Assembly (NCBI GenBank): GCA_918797485.1
Contig: CAKKNE010000003.1
Coordinates: 3,100,001-3,164,000 of the forward strand
From: Pelagomonas calceolata
Taxonomy: Eukaryota > Sar > Pelagophyceae > Pelagomonadales > Pelagomonadaceae
DNA length: 64,000 nucleotides
Direction: 5' to 3'
Shown here: positions 9,801-22,115 of the stretch, one piece after another
Numbering within the stretch: the first letter of the stretch is position 1
Layout of the letters: each line of letters begins with the position of its first letter
Notes under the pieces: model-generated
What the model saw: the letters and a program-made list of their open reading frames with translations, nothing else
Database searches by the model: none
Told to the model about the DNA's origin: nothing
Program-made: the position numbers and the translations under genes

Positions 9801-12800
9801 CGATAATAGAGAATTGCGCCTCCCGGAGACGGGCGAAGTCATAACACCGCACGCGAACTTCCGGCTCTTCGCCACCCAAAACCCCGCGAGCTGCGCCACG
9901 TCCGGCGCGCAGTACGGCGGCCGCAAGCCCTTGTCGCGGGCCTTCCGCGACCGCTTCGTCGAGATCCACGTCGACGAGCCGCCGCCGGACGAGCTCGCCC
10001 AGATCGTGAAGCGCGTCGGCGGCGTGCCCCCGTCGCTGGCGGCGAAGCTCGTGGACGCGCGGCGGCGCCTCGCGCGGCTGAGACTAGGACGGGGCCGCGA
10101 GGGCGGCACCTTGCTCGACGGGGACGCGGCGTTATGTTCCGCGCGCGACGTGCTCAAGTGGGCGAAGCGGCTCGGCGGGAGCGCCGACAAGGCGCGAGCT
10201 TTACTGGTGGGAGACGACCTGCTCGCGCAGCGGCTGCGGTGCCCCACCGACGTGCGGGCCGTGCGGGCGTGCATCTCCCAGGCCCTCGAGGCGACCCTTG
10301 ATGATGAGAGGACCTGGGCCTCGGTGCGCGACGTGTGCATGCAACAGAACGTCGCGCCGACGGCCGCGATGGCGCGCCTCGTGCAGCTCATGGGCGCGGC
10401 GCTGGACCACGAGGAGCCCGTGCTCCTGGTGGGCGAGACGGGCGGCGGCAAAACGACCGCGTGCCAGCTGCTGGCGGCGATGCGGGGGCAGCAGTTGCGG
10501 GTCCTGAACTGCCACCTCCACTCGGAAGCGTCGGACTTCCTGGGGGCGCTGCGGCCGGCGCGGCGCGAGAGTGGTGGTGCATTGTTCGAGTGGGTCGACG
10601 GGTGCCTGGTCGAGGCGATGCGGCGCGGGGAGATGGTGCTGCTGGACGAGCTGAACCTGGCGGACGACGCCGTTTTGGAGAGATTGAACAGCGTCCTGGA
10701 GCCAGCTAGAACGATCGCGCTCGCGGAGAAGGGCGGCGACGCGCTCGAAATTGTAACGGCGCACCCGGCGTTCCGGCTGCTGGCGACGATGAACCCCGGG
10801 GGCGACCACGGCAAGCGCGAGCTGTCGCCGGCGCTCCGGTCGCGCTTCACGGAGCTCTGGGCGCCGGCGTGCAGCTCGCGCGAGGACCTGCGGGCCCTCG
10901 TGGCGACGACGCTGCCGGACGCGGCCGCGACGGAGGCGCTGCTGGACTTTGGCGAATTCATAAAGGGCATGGCCGACGACGTCAAGCCCCCGCCCTTAAC
11001 GGCGCGGGACCTGGTCCACTGGGCGGCCTTCGTGAAGCACCTCGAAGGCAAGGTCGACGTGGTCGAGGCCCTCGGGCACGGCTGCGGCGTGGTGCTGGAC
11101 GGTCTGGGCGTGGCGAACCCCTGCGTCGAAGCGGACGCTTTAGAGGCGTGTCGAGACGTCTGCGAGCGCCGGTTCGCGGAGATTTGTCGAGGCATGGGCG
11201 ACGTCGAGGATGCGCTCAAATGGGACCGCGCGGGGCCGCCGCTGGCCCGAGACGCTCATGTCTACGGCGCGGCGCCGTTCGCGCTCGAAGCACGGGGCGA
11301 TTTTAACGGAGACGCCTTCTGCGACGACGCGCCGACGACGGCGGCGAACCTGAGGCGGGTCGTCCGCGCGTGCCAGCTCGAGCGCGCGGTGCTGCTGGAG
11401 GGCCCCCCGGGCGTCGGGAAGTCGGCGCTGATTGGCGCGCTCGCGCGGCGCTGCGGCCGGGAGCTGGAGCGCATCAACCTCAGCGAGCACAGCGACGTGC
11501 AGGACTTGGTGGGCGCGGACTTGCCCGCCGACGACGGGTTCTCGTGGCGCGACGGGCCGCTGCTGCGCGCACTACGACGAGGGAGCTGGGTCCTGTTAGA
11601 TGAGTTGAATCTGGCGCCACAGCCCGTGCTCGAGGCGCTGAACGCGGTCCTGGATCATCGCGGCACGCTCTACGTCCCCGAGCTCGGCGAGGCCGTCGCG
11701 AAGGGCCGGGGGTTCCGCCTGTTCGCGACGCAGAATCCGCACGGAGGCGTGAGCGGCCGCCGGGCGTTGCCCAAAAGCTTCTTGGATCGGTTCTTCCGCG
11801 TGCACGTGGCCGCGCTCACTCTGGTCGACTTCGAGGCGGTGGCGTACCAGAAGTACGCGCTCGACGAGGGTTTCGCGCGCGAGTGCGCGGCGTGCGTCGA
11901 TCGCATACGACGGGAGGGCGTCTTTGGCTTGGAGGGCGACGTGAACGCGCGGGACGTCGAGCGCCTCTGCGAGGTCGTTTCCAGTCGCGAGGACGCGAGC
12001 GTTTCCCAGATTGCCGCCGAGGTCTTCGGCCCGCGGTGCGCTGATGATGAACAGCGCCGGAAGTTGGAGAAGGCCGTCGGCGCGGCCGTCGCGCCCGCGT
12101 GCCCCGTGGATCTGGCCCCGGATTGCCTCAGAGCGGGCGGCGTGGCGCTCGCCCGCGCGTTCGCCATCGCGCCGGCGGCGGGCGACGACGACGACGGCGG
12201 AGCACCGCGACGCATCGCGCGCGACAGCAACGCGGCCCCGTCCCTCGCGAGCCTCGCGCGCTGCGTGCGCCAGCGCTGGCCCGCGCTCGTCTACGGCGCC
12301 GGCCGCGCGCCGGTCGAGCCAATCCTAAGGCTGGCCGAGGCGTGCGGGGCGAGCGTCTGGCGCGTGCGCCTCCACCCCGCGTCCGACGTCACGGACCTCC
12401 TCGGCGGCTTCGAGCAGGTCGACGCCGAGCGGTTGCGAAGGCGCGCCGCCGCGCGCTGCCGCGACGCGCGCGCCGACCCCGGTTGTGTTGAGAAGGCCCG
12501 GGCCGCGGAGGCGGCGGAGCGGCGCGCCGCCGCGAGCGGGAACGAACCGCCGCGCTTCGAGTGGGTCGACGGGCCCGTGACGCGCGCGGCGCGGCGGGGC
12601 GCGTGGCTCGTGCTCGAGGACGCGAACCTCGCGCCGCCGTCGGTTTTGGACCGCCTGAACGCGCTGCTCGAGCCCGGGGGCGAGCTCACGGTGACGGAGG
12701 CCGGCGGCGCCGCGCGCGCCGTGCGGCCCGCGCCGGCGTTCCGCGCGTTCCTGACGGTCGATCAACAATACGGCGACGTGTCGCGCGCGATGCGCAACCG

Positions 12801-15800
12801 CTGCTGCCACGTGTGCGTGGCGGCGGCGCCTCCATCTGCTTCGGATCCGCTCGACATCGATCAGGGAGCGGGGTCGTGGCGCGCGCGCGTCCTCGACCCG
12901 GCGTCGCAGCGCGCCCGCGACGACGCCGATTTTGTTGCTGGAGAGGCCCCGGCGGAGGCCGCCGCGCGGGGGCGCATCATTGATCTGCGGCGGCGCGCGG
13001 CGACGGGTGATGTCATCGATAGCCTCCTCGCGCTCCAGGACCTCGTGATGGACGGCCACGCGATCGACGACGCCCACGAGAGGCATCACTATAAAGCCGA
13101 CGTGGCGTACGCGCTTCAGGACCTCCTGGCGAGCCCCGACGTCACGGAGTGCGGCGGGCGTATTGTGCGCGAGAGCGACGTCGCGCAAGCCTGGGGCGAC
13201 GCGCGGCGCGCGGGCGCGAGCGCGCGGCGCCGGATCCTCCGCGACGCGTCGCCCGCGCACGACGAACGGGTCCGGGGCCTCGTCGGCGCGCTGGACGCCG
13301 TCCTTCATGAACGCGACGCCCTGCTCGTACCCGGCGATGACCTCGTGCCGCTCGAGCGGGCCCGCGACGCGGTCGCGGCGTGGACCGGGTCCGCGGATCT
13401 GGACGAAGCCCAGTACGTCTTGCTCGCCATCACGTGCGCCATGGTCCGCAAGGCCTTGGTAGGAGACGACGCCCCCGCCACGACCGCGCGCGCGGTGCTG
13501 GGCCGCGTCGAGGCCCTGTTCCGGATTACCGACACCGCGCCGTGCCGCCTCTGGAAGCGCGCGGCGAAGGAGGCCGGCTGGCCGCGCGCGCCGTTGCATG
13601 CTCAACGCGTCGACGGGGTCACCACGGCGGCCCGGGACCTGGCGTTTCCGGGCCGCGGCGACGCGGGCCTCGCGCCGCACGCGGCCCTCGCGGCGGCGCT
13701 GGCGGTGGACGGCGCGATGCGGCGCGACGCCGCCGACGCGCGCGCGACGCAAGCGTGGGCCCTCGCCACGCGCCGGGACTGCCCGGACTACGGTTTTCTG
13801 GGGGAGGCGTGGGCCGCGGCGCGGGCCGCGGCGGCGACGCGCTGGGCCGCGCGCGGGGTCCCGCTGCAGAACGACGAGGGGGGCGAGGACGTCGTCGTGC
13901 TCTGGGCCTGCGACGACGGGGGCCTCCTGGACCGGTGGGCGCACGTCCAGAGCTGCGCGTGCGCCGCCGTGAGCGTCGCGCGCGCGGAGGCGGCGGTCGT
14001 CGCCGACGTCGCGGAGGCGGACGCGACGGGCGGGGGCGTCGACGGCGCGGCCTGCGACCGCCTCGCCGGGGCGATCCTGGCCGAGACGACGCGGCCCCCG
14101 ACGGACGCGTCGGCGTTCATCTCGCTCGGCTGGGTCCGCGCGAAGAACGTGGGCGCCGCCGCGACGCTGCGGCGCGTGACGAACGGCGTCGTGGGCCGCT
14201 GGGCCCGGGCCTGCGACGTCGCGCCGTACCTCGCAGACCGCGACGGCCTGGCGCTGGCGCCCCGCGCGGCCGCGGCCGCGGAGCCGCTGCCGGGGGCGCT
14301 CGCCGGCGACGCGCTCGTGTGCCGGGGCCTGCGCCTGCTGCGGGCGCCGGCGCCCCTGGTCGCCGTCGCGCAGCGGTGCCGCCAGCTCCGGGCCGTCGCG
14401 CGCCTGCTCCGGGAGGACGCGGGTGTCGACAGGGCGCGGCGCGCGGCGCTGCGCGCGGGCCGCGCGCACCTCGCGGCGACGCCCGGGGCGCCGCCCGACG
14501 TGCAGCGGCGCTTCGACGGCGGTGACGTGGGCGGCGGCTGGGCCGCGCTGGGCGCGGCGCGCGTGCTGGCGCTCGCCGCGTGCGCGCTGGACCCGGGCGC
14601 GCGCGCGGCCGCCAAGCTCGAGGCGCACGACCACCACGTAAAGGTGGTGGAGGTAGCGCACCGCGCAGCTCTCGCGGACGCGGCCCGCTTCGGCGACCGG
14701 GGTTTGGTGGGGGAGGCGCGGCGCGCGGTCGAGGCGGCACACGAGCGGCGCGAGGCGCTGGCGGCGCGCGCGACGTTCGAGCGCGCGAGCGACGCGCCGC
14801 CGTGGGCGTCGCTCCGGGAGGCGCTGGGGCGGTGCGCGGTCCTGGCCACGCGAATATCACCGCTGCTGGACGCGCTGGACCGTCGATCGGCGGACGCGCG
14901 GGCGGCGGCCGCCGCGTGGCGCGCGGCGGCGGCCGAGGCGGCCGAGGCCATCGACCGGGCGCACGCTTCGTCTCGATTGGACGTCGTGGAGCCCCTTTGC
15001 GCGGCGCTGCGCACGAGCTGCTTCGGCCTGCTGCTGCGTCTAGAGGAAGACCGCGACGCCGGGTGGCGGTTCCCGTTCGGCGCCGCGGCGCCGTCGGACC
15101 CGGTCTTCGATCTGTGGCGGTGCGAGCTCGACGACATGATTCAGGGGCGGCGCTCGTCCGCGTTCGACGAGGCCCTGCAGCGCGTCGTGGCCGCGTGGCG
15201 CGACCGCGCGCCGACGGAGGCCGACGAGCGGCGGCTCGCGTCGGGGTTCCTCGCGCGCGGCGCGACTGCTGCTCCTCCAGCCGAGGAGGGGGAGGAAGCG
15301 GAGGCCCTGGACACCACGCAGGACGCGTCCCTGCTGCACGTCGCGTGCGGCGCGTGGTTCCGGCGCGCGCGCGGCGCGGGCGACGCCGCCCGCCTCCGGA
15401 GCGCCGCGGTCCGCGCGGGCGTCGCGGCGCTCGACCGCGGCGACGACGCCGCGCACGCCGGCGCGCTGGCCCACGTCTTGGAAAGCGAGGCGGCGCTGCT
15501 GGACCCGTCCATCGACGTTGTACCGAAAAACGCGCGGAGCCTCGTCGAGCGGCTCGCGGCGCTGGGCCTGCCCGAGGTGTCTCCCGACGTCGGGTGGGGC
15601 GCCGCCTGCGCGCGCGACGCCGTCGGGCCGTGCACCCGGCTGCTCGAGCGCTGCGCGGAGTTATTGAAGCAGTGGCCGCAGAATGCGACGCTCGAACGAA
15701 TTGTACGAGTGGGCGACGCCCTGCTCTCCTCCAAGATTGAGGTGTTAGGCAAGGTCCTCGCCGGCCTCGAGGTGCTGCTGCACCGGGCCCAGGACTGGGA

Positions 15801-18800
15801 GGAGCACGCGGCGAGGCACGTGACGCTCGAAGACGAGCTCAAGGCGATCCGCGCCGTCGTGGCGCGCTGGCGGGGCGTCGAGGTAAAGCGGTGGCCGTCT
15901 TTAATCCAGGGCGTGGAGGAGCGTAGTGTTGGTAGTGAAGTGTTGGAGTCGTTTCTGCGGCTGCGCGAGCTCATACCGACGACGCAAAATAGCATCCCGG
16001 CGTGGCTGCGCAAGGACCTGCCCTTTTATGATGACGAAGGCGAATTAATAAGTGAGGACGCCTTCGATAGGCTCGACGGTTTCCTGCGGGACGGCACGCG
16101 GGGCGACTTTAGCGCGAGGGTCGAGCTCGTAAAGACGCTAGGAGAAGCCACGGGCCGCCATGAAGTAAGAGCATTGGCGGACCAGTACGGGCTGGCGCTG
16201 CCCGACGTTCTGAAAGATGTGGAGAAGGCGCGCGCGCAGCACCTCAAGGAGCTCGCGGACGAATCAAAACTGGCCAGCTGGGACGACCGGAACTACCACC
16301 GCCTCGAGGCGTGCACGCTTGCGTCACGGAAGACGCTGCGGCGCATCCTCGGTGCCTTCCGGGACGTATTGATGGAGCCCGTCGCGCCCATTCTACAACG
16401 GCGCGCGGCGCCGCCCGATGGCGCGGCTCCCTTCGTCAAGGACGAGGCAATTGAGGAGGAGGCCCGGGTCTTCGGTCCCGCGCCCTTGATTGGTGTGGCT
16501 CCGGCCACGACCTACGGCCCGCGGCTCCCGCAGCTCGCGACGCGCATGCGGGCGGTCCTTTCATCAAAACCGGCGTCGGACGACGCGGCGGAGCGCGTCG
16601 CGGCGACGATCCTGGGGCGGTGCGCCTACCTGCGGGAGCACCCCGCGACGCCGCGGGCCGTGAAGCGCCGGGCCGTCGTCGACCTGGCGCGGGGGCTCAA
16701 GGGCGAGGGCCTCGGCGGCGCGGTCCCGGCCGCGGTCTGGGACGCGCGGACCGGGGCCAGCGCCGCCGCGGCCGTGCGACACGACGGCGGCTACTTCGCG
16801 CGGGCCGCGGCCGAGGTGCAGCTCCTGCGGCACGAGCGCGCGCAGCACGACCGCGACGTGACGCCGCGCGAGGCGGCCCAGCTCAAGAGCGCCTGCGCGC
16901 GCCTCCAGCTCCTCCTGCTCCGGGAGCGCGTCGCGCTGGGCCGGCTGCAGCACGATCTGGAGCGGTGCGACGCGGCGCTGGAGGTGCTCGCCGTGGACGC
17001 GGTGCCGCGCGACGCGCGCATCTTGGACGCGGCGGCGCCGGTCGCCGCGCGCGGCGCCGAGGTCGCGGCGCAACTCAGATTGGCGGGCGGCCGCGTCGAC
17101 GCCCACGCCTTGGAGAAGCTGGCGTCGTCGTGCGAGACCACCAAGCGGCGCCTCGCGTCGTCCGAGTCGGAGGCGGGCGAGCGCGCGGCGCTCGTCGCGG
17201 CGCTGCGCGCGGCGGCGGCGAGCTGCGAGGGCGGGCCCGCGGCCGCGGCCGCCCGGACCGCGTTGGAGGAGTTAGTGAAGGCGGCGCGCGTCGCGCCGGA
17301 GGGCGACGGCGGCGACCGCGCGGCCGCGTTCGACGCGTGCGTCGAGGCGGCCCTCCTGACGGCGCAGCGCTTGCGAGAAGATGATGACCAAGGCGAGACG
17401 GTCGGCGACCAGTCCTCGGCGCGGGTCACGCGCGCGGCGACGCTCAAACTAGGTAGATTGGCCGACGCGCTCGAGGCGCTGGCCCGGCCGACGGCATCTT
17501 CGTCGAACGTGACCCTGGCGGTCGCCGCGTTGAGCGTGGTCGTGCCCTGTCGCAACGCGGCGATGGCGGCGTGGCGCGAGGACGCGCGGCGGCACCGGTC
17601 CCTGGCCAAGCTGTGCTACGTGTGTTGTCGAGTGGTCCGGGCGCTCTTCGCGCGCGGCCTCTGCGAGGAGTCGGACGACGACGGGCCCCAGGACTCGGGG
17701 CGCACGGAAGACTGCGACGGCACGGGCATGGGCGAGGGCGACGTGAGCGAGGCGAAGGACGTCAGCAACGAGATCGACAACGAGGAGCAGCTGCTCGGGC
17801 TCAAGGACGAGGCGCGGGAGGAGCACGAGGGCGACAACGACGGCCAGCAGGAGAAGCTGCGGGGCGAGGAGAAGGACCAGGGCGTGGAGATGGAGGGCGC
17901 CTTCGACGGCGAGCGGCGCGAGCAGGAGGACGACGACGACGGAGAGGACGACGGGGGCGACGACGTTGATGACGAGGGCGAGGAAGTGGACCGGGAGCTG
18001 GGCGACGCGGGGGACGAGGCCGAGGCCGTCGACGAGCGGCTCTGGGGCGGCGACGACGACGACCGCGAGGGCGACGCCGACAACAAGGACGAGGCGATGC
18101 CCGAGGCGTCGCGCGCCGACGGCGAGGCGGCGACGGACGACGTCCGCGCGCGCGAGGAGGAGGCGGGCGACGGCGCGCCGCCGCCCGACCCGGAACAAGC
18201 GAAGGAGGACGCGGACGTGGGCGACGACGACGACGGCGCGGCGCCGCCCGCGGCCGACGAGGCGGCGCGGCCGCCGGGCCGCGACGACGCGCGCGAGGAC
18301 GCGGCCAAGGACGCCAAGGCGGAGGAGGAGGTGGTCGAGGAGGTCGGCGACGGCGGCGACGGCGACGACGGCGAGGAGGCCGGCGCCTACGAGGACGCGG
18401 CCGGGTACGACGACGCGGGCGACGGGGGCGACGACGACGCGGGCGAGGCCCTGCCGGACAGCATGGAGATCGACGAGCCGGCGGCGGAGGGCGACGGCGA
18501 CGACGAAATAGAAGAGGCGGAGGGCGGCCGCCCGGAGGACGTCGAGGCGGAGGACGAGGACGGCGACGCCGGCGGCGGCGCGGACGCGGCGATGGACGCG
18601 GCCGGCGACGACGCCGAGGACGTCGCCGCGGCGGCGACGGCCGCGGGCGAGTCGGCGCTCGCGGCCGAGAACCGGTCCGACGCGCGCGCGGCCGCGGGCG
18701 AGGGCGCCGCGGGCGCCGCGACGCAGATCGGCGGCGACGCGCTCGCGGGCGGCGACGCGGGGGCCGGCGGCGACGGCGCCGAGGGCGCCGCCTCGGCGGG

Positions 18801-18806
18801 CGACGC

Positions 18807-18839
<33 letters not shown>

Positions 18840-20343
18840 GAGCGCGCAGGCGGCCGCGCCCGCGGCCGCGGCGGCGGCGCCCGAGCGCCGCGCGCCGAAC
18901 CCCTACGCGACGCCGGCCGCGGCGGCAGAGCACTGGCGCGCGCGCCTCGCGGCCGCCGAAGCGGCCTCCGCCGATAACAACGACGACGACGACGCGGGCG
19001 GCGGCGACCGCTTCGAGTTCACGGACCGGCGCGCGGACGCGGCGGCGCTCGGCGGCGCCGGCGACGACGCCGCGGACCGGCCCGGGGAGGCGCCGCGCGG
19101 CGGCGCGGACGAGCCCGTCGAGCGCGCGCGCGGCGTCGACGAGGGTAACGAAGCCGTGGACGCGCCGCCGGGCGACGATGCCATGGACGCGAGCGACGAC
19201 GAGGCCGCGACGCCGGCCGAGGCGAATCAGAGCCGGACGCGCGCCGCCGACGACCCCGAGGCGGAGACCAGCGCGACGGCGGGCGGCGGCGCCGCGCCGC
19301 GCCCCGAGCACCGGGACGCCGACGGCGACGAGGAGATGGCCGAGGCGGCGCCGCTCGCGCCCGGGGACGCCGAGGACGCCGAGGACGAGGCCGGGCCGTC
19401 GTCGATCAACGTCGACCCGGCGTTGCTTTTGGATCGGGACGCGATGGACGTCGAACACGCATCGGAAAGCAATGGAGAGGGCGAGCCCTACCTCGCGGAG
19501 GACCAGTGGCGGGACCACCAGCGCCGCGCCGCGCCCGTGGCGCGGCGCCTCGCCGAGGCGCTACGCGTCGTGCTCGAGCCGACGGTGACGGCGCGGTTGA
19601 AGGGCGACTACCGCACGGGCAAGCGCCTGAACATGCGGCGGGTGCTCGACTACGTCGCGTCCGGGTACCGGCGGGACAAGATCTGGCTGCGGCGGACGCG
19701 GCCGTCGAAGCGGTGCTACCAGATCTTCATCGCGCTGGACGACTCGCGGTCGATGCGCGACCACGGCGGCGCCGACGCGGCGCTCGCGGCGCTCGCGGCG
19801 CTCGTCGGCGGGCTCCGCGCGCTCGAGGCGGGCGACCTGAGCATCGCGGCCTTCGGGGACGCCGTGCGGCTCCTGCACCCGTTCCAGGGGTCGTGCCCGT
19901 CGGAGGCGCAGCTCGAGGCGCTGGCGAAGCGGTTCACGTTCGCCGACGAGAAGACGCGGTGCGGCGCGCTGCTCGACAGGGCCTTGGAAGATTTAAGGGA
20001 GGCGCGCCTGCGGAGCGCCGGGCGGGCGGCGCCGCTGCAGCTCGTCCTGCTCGTGAGCGACGGCCGCTTCGACGCGTCGGCGCGCGCGCAGCTCCGGCGC
20101 GCGCAGCGGGACGCCGTCGACGCGGGCGTCGCCGTCGTCCTCGTGCTGCTCGACCGGCCGGGCCGCGACTCGATCCTGGAGATGCAGATCGTGGCCTTCG
20201 ACGCGCAGGGCGGCGTCGCGATCAGCCCATACCTCGACGGCTACCCGTTCCCGTGCTACGTCGTGCTCCGGGACGTGCGCGAGCTGCCGGAGACGCTCGC
20301 GGCGGCGCTGAAGCAGTGGTTCGAGTTCCACCACGCGGCGTAA
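6853..20343 (+). CDS. MDN1: Midasin (Rea1/MDN1), 60S ribosome-maturation AAA+ ATPase
   Basis: This single 4496-residue frame is the dynein-like AAA+ remodeller that strips assembly factors from pre-60S ribosomes in nucleolus and nucleoplasm. Six AAA modules are visible. P-loops lie near residues 196 (GKRGAGRT), 485 (GEPGGGKTT), 896 (GPTCAGKTS), 1193 (GETGGGKTT), 1516 (GPPGVGKSA) and a degenerate sixth near 1812. Walker B motifs read WVLLDEVNLAP, WILLDELNLAP, MVLLDELNLAD, WVLLDELNLAP and, in module six, WLVLEDANLAP. A long helical linker follows. About residues 3600-4215 form an Asp/Glu-rich region with a glycine run, then a C-terminal MIDAS/VWA domain starting FIALDDSRSMRD (near 4291). Yeast has about 4910 residues and human about 5600, so this is a little short. 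No intron interrupts 13.5 kb. The downstream cyclophilin gene is convergent with only 22 bp between. Confidence 0.97.
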
Positions 20344-20365
20344 AGGTGTCCTGTGTTCCTAGTCA

Positions 20366-21043
20366 CTAGTCCCAGTTACCGTAGATGAAGCGCCCCGACG
20401 CGCCGGCCTTGGCCTCGGCCAGCAGCTTCTCCTTCTCCGCCTTGGCCTTGGCCGCGGCGTCCTCCGCCGTGCCCATGCGTATGCGCACGACCTTGATCGG
20501 GTCCGCGGGCCGGTCGTCGTCCGCCGTCGCGCCGCGCGCGGCCTTCTTCGCGACATCTAAATCACCCCGCCTCACGAGCTTGCCGAAGACGAAGTGCGAC
20601 GCCGGCGACTCGAGCTCCCAGGCGTCAGCCCACCGGTTGTGGTCGCAGTTGATCACGAACTGCGACGAGCAGCTGTCCGGCCGGCCGAGGTTGATCATGG
20701 CCAGCGTCCCCGCGTAGTTCGAGAGCTGCTCCGTGCCGACCTCGTCCCGGACGTAGCCGCCCGGGAGCCGCTCGACCAGGCGACCGTCGGGCGCGCGGAA
20801 CGCGGACCCGTCGGGCGCGGCGCCCGTGCCCGCCTTGGAGGAATGCGGGTCCTTCGAGTGCGGGCAGCCCATGCCCAGAACCATCTTCGGCGCGAGCAGG
20901 TGCACGTGCGTGCCGTCGTAGAAGCGCTTCTCGACGAGGTCGATGAAGTTGGCCGCCGTGAGGGGCATTGGCCGGAGGAAAATCTCGGCCGTGAAGTTGC
21001 CCAGGCTCGTCGTGATGGTGCACGAGGGGTTGTCGCGCGGCAT
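20366..21043 (-). CDS. Cyclophilin-type peptidyl-prolyl isomerase-like protein, degenerate active site
   Basis: The 225-residue protein has a cyclophilin fold: TTSLGNFTAEIFLRPMPLTA, NFIDLVEKRFYDGT, NYAGTLAMINLGRPDSCSSQ and HFVFGKLVRRGDLDV. In canonical cyclophilins the active site reads FHRxIxxFMxQGG. Here the same place reads VHLLAPKMVLGMG, so the catalytic Arg, Phe and Gln are replaced, and SQFF is SQFV. It may bind prolyl peptides without much isomerase activity. The C-terminus adds a Lys/Ala helix (EDAAAKAKAEKEKLLAEAKA) ending FIYGNWD. There is no targeting signal, so it is probably cytosolic or nuclear. It is convergent with midasin. Confidence 0.88.
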   Translation of the reverse strand: MPRDNPSCTITTSLGNFTAEIFLRPMPLTAANFIDLVEKRFYDGTHVHLLAPKMVLGMGCPHSKDPHSSKAGTGAAPDGSAFRAPDGRLVERLPGGYVRDEVGTEQLSNYAGTLAMINLGRPDSCSSQFVINCDHNRWADAWELESPASHFVFGKLVRRGDLDVAKKAARGATADDDRPADPIKVVRIRMGTAEDAAAKAKAEKEKLLAEAKAGASGRFIYGNWD

Positions 21044-21269
21044 GGCTGCCCTGGCTCTGCCTGAAGCTCTCGAGAAGGCTGTCGCACGCCGCGATTGGTG
21101 GTGAAGCTATCGAGGGCCGTCCATTTTAGGCAGCCCGCGGCCCCAATGCCGAGCCTCGGGCCTCGCGCGCCCGCGTGCGGGGTCCGTTCCTAGTACGAAG
21201 AGCCTCGCCTCGTCGCGGCCGCCGTCTCTAGCCGCCGTCGACGACGAGATAGGTATCTAGATGTACAGT

Positions 21270-22115
21270 TTACTTCTTCTTCGCCAGAGCCTTCTTCGCC
21301 GGCGCTTTGGCCTTCGCGGCCGGGGCGGCCTTGGCCGGGAAGGTCCACGCCGCGCCGGGCGCCGTCGAGGGCTTCTTGGCCCAGGCCTCGCCGGGCGAGC
21401 CCGCGCGCTTCCAGGCGTGGTCGGCGTTCTCGGCGGACCCGGGCACGCGGTGGCCGTGCTGGACGCACTCGCCGTCGCCGTGGAACTTGAGCGGGCGGAA
21501 GTAGTGCGACGCGTTCGGCCGGGGCCGCGCGAAGTGCTTCGTCTCCGTCCCGTTGACCTTGAGGTCCGTCTCGACCCACTTCTGGAGGAAGTTGTGCGAG
21601 TACGTGTTCGTGCCGTACTGTTTGTTGCGCTCGATGGGCGCCGCGACCTCGAAGGCCCAGCCCATCTTCGTCGCGAAGCGCGCGGCCTGCTCCGCCGTCT
21701 CGAACTTGAGCTCCGTGTTGGAGAGGGGGTCGGCCGTCGACGTCCAGCCCATGAGCGGGTTCGTCCAGCGCTCCTCGGTCTTCCAGCCCAGGCGCCAGGC
21801 CTTGGACGCGTGGCTCGCGGACGTCGTCGCGGCCTGGGCCTTCTGCGAGATGACGACGGTGCGTTTTTTATGAATCTCGGGGATGCGCATGAGCGCGGCG
21901 GCCTCCTCGGGGTGGGCGGGACCCGCCGGCGCGAGGCCGTCGGGCACGACGGCGATGTGCGGCGCCGTCACGCTCCGGTTGCGCTCGGCCTTGATGCGCT
22001 CGAGGTTCGCGAGGTCCGCGGCCATCTCGGGGTCCTCCGTCGAGAAGCAGCGCAGGCGCGGCCGCGCGAGGGACGCGGCGCGCCGCGGCAGGGCCCGCAG
22101 GAGGGCGGCGGCCAT
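21270..22115 (-). CDS. NDUFS4: Mitochondrial complex I accessory subunit NDUFS4 (18 kDa)
   Basis: The 281-residue protein has a mitochondrial presequence (MAAALLRALPRRAASLARPRLRCFS) and then the NDUFS4 core: NPLMGWTSTADPLSN, LKFETAEQAARFATKMGWAF and KQYGTNTYSHNF. NDUFS4 sits in the peripheral arm of NADH:ubiquinone oxidoreductase and stabilises the NADH-binding module. It is longer than animal NDUFS4 (about 175 residues) because of a C-terminal extension (HYFRPLKFHGDGECVQHGHR..., then an Ala/Lys-rich tail) that I do not recognise. The upstream 480 bp is shared with a divergent gene and contains a copy of the intergenic palindrome. Confidence 0.92.
   Translation of the reverse strand: MAAALLRALPRRAASLARPRLRCFSTEDPEMAADLANLERIKAERNRSVTAPHIAVVPDGLAPAGPAHPEEAAALMRIPEIHKKRTVVISQKAQAATTSASHASKAWRLGWKTEERWTNPLMGWTSTADPLSNTELKFETAEQAARFATKMGWAFEVAAPIERNKQYGTNTYSHNFLQKWVETDLKVNGTETKHFARPRPNASHYFRPLKFHGDGECVQHGHRVPGSAENADHAWKRAGSPGEAWAKKPSTAPGAAWTFPAKAAPAAKAKAPAKKALAKKK

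Noticed and set aside
12325-14742. An 805-codon open frame antisense to midasin
   Set aside because: It is Arg/Pro/Ala-rich, has no domain and is the expected shadow of very GC-rich coding DNA.
17449-19518. A 689-codon minus-strand frame under the acidic region of midasin
   Set aside because: It is the reverse of GAC/GAG-rich codons (Val/Leu/Arg repeats), with no independent evidence of coding.
20344-20400. CCTAGTCACTAGTCCC after midasin as another palindrome copy
   Set aside because: It lacks the CTTACAGG core and lies between convergent genes; only CTAG steps are shared.
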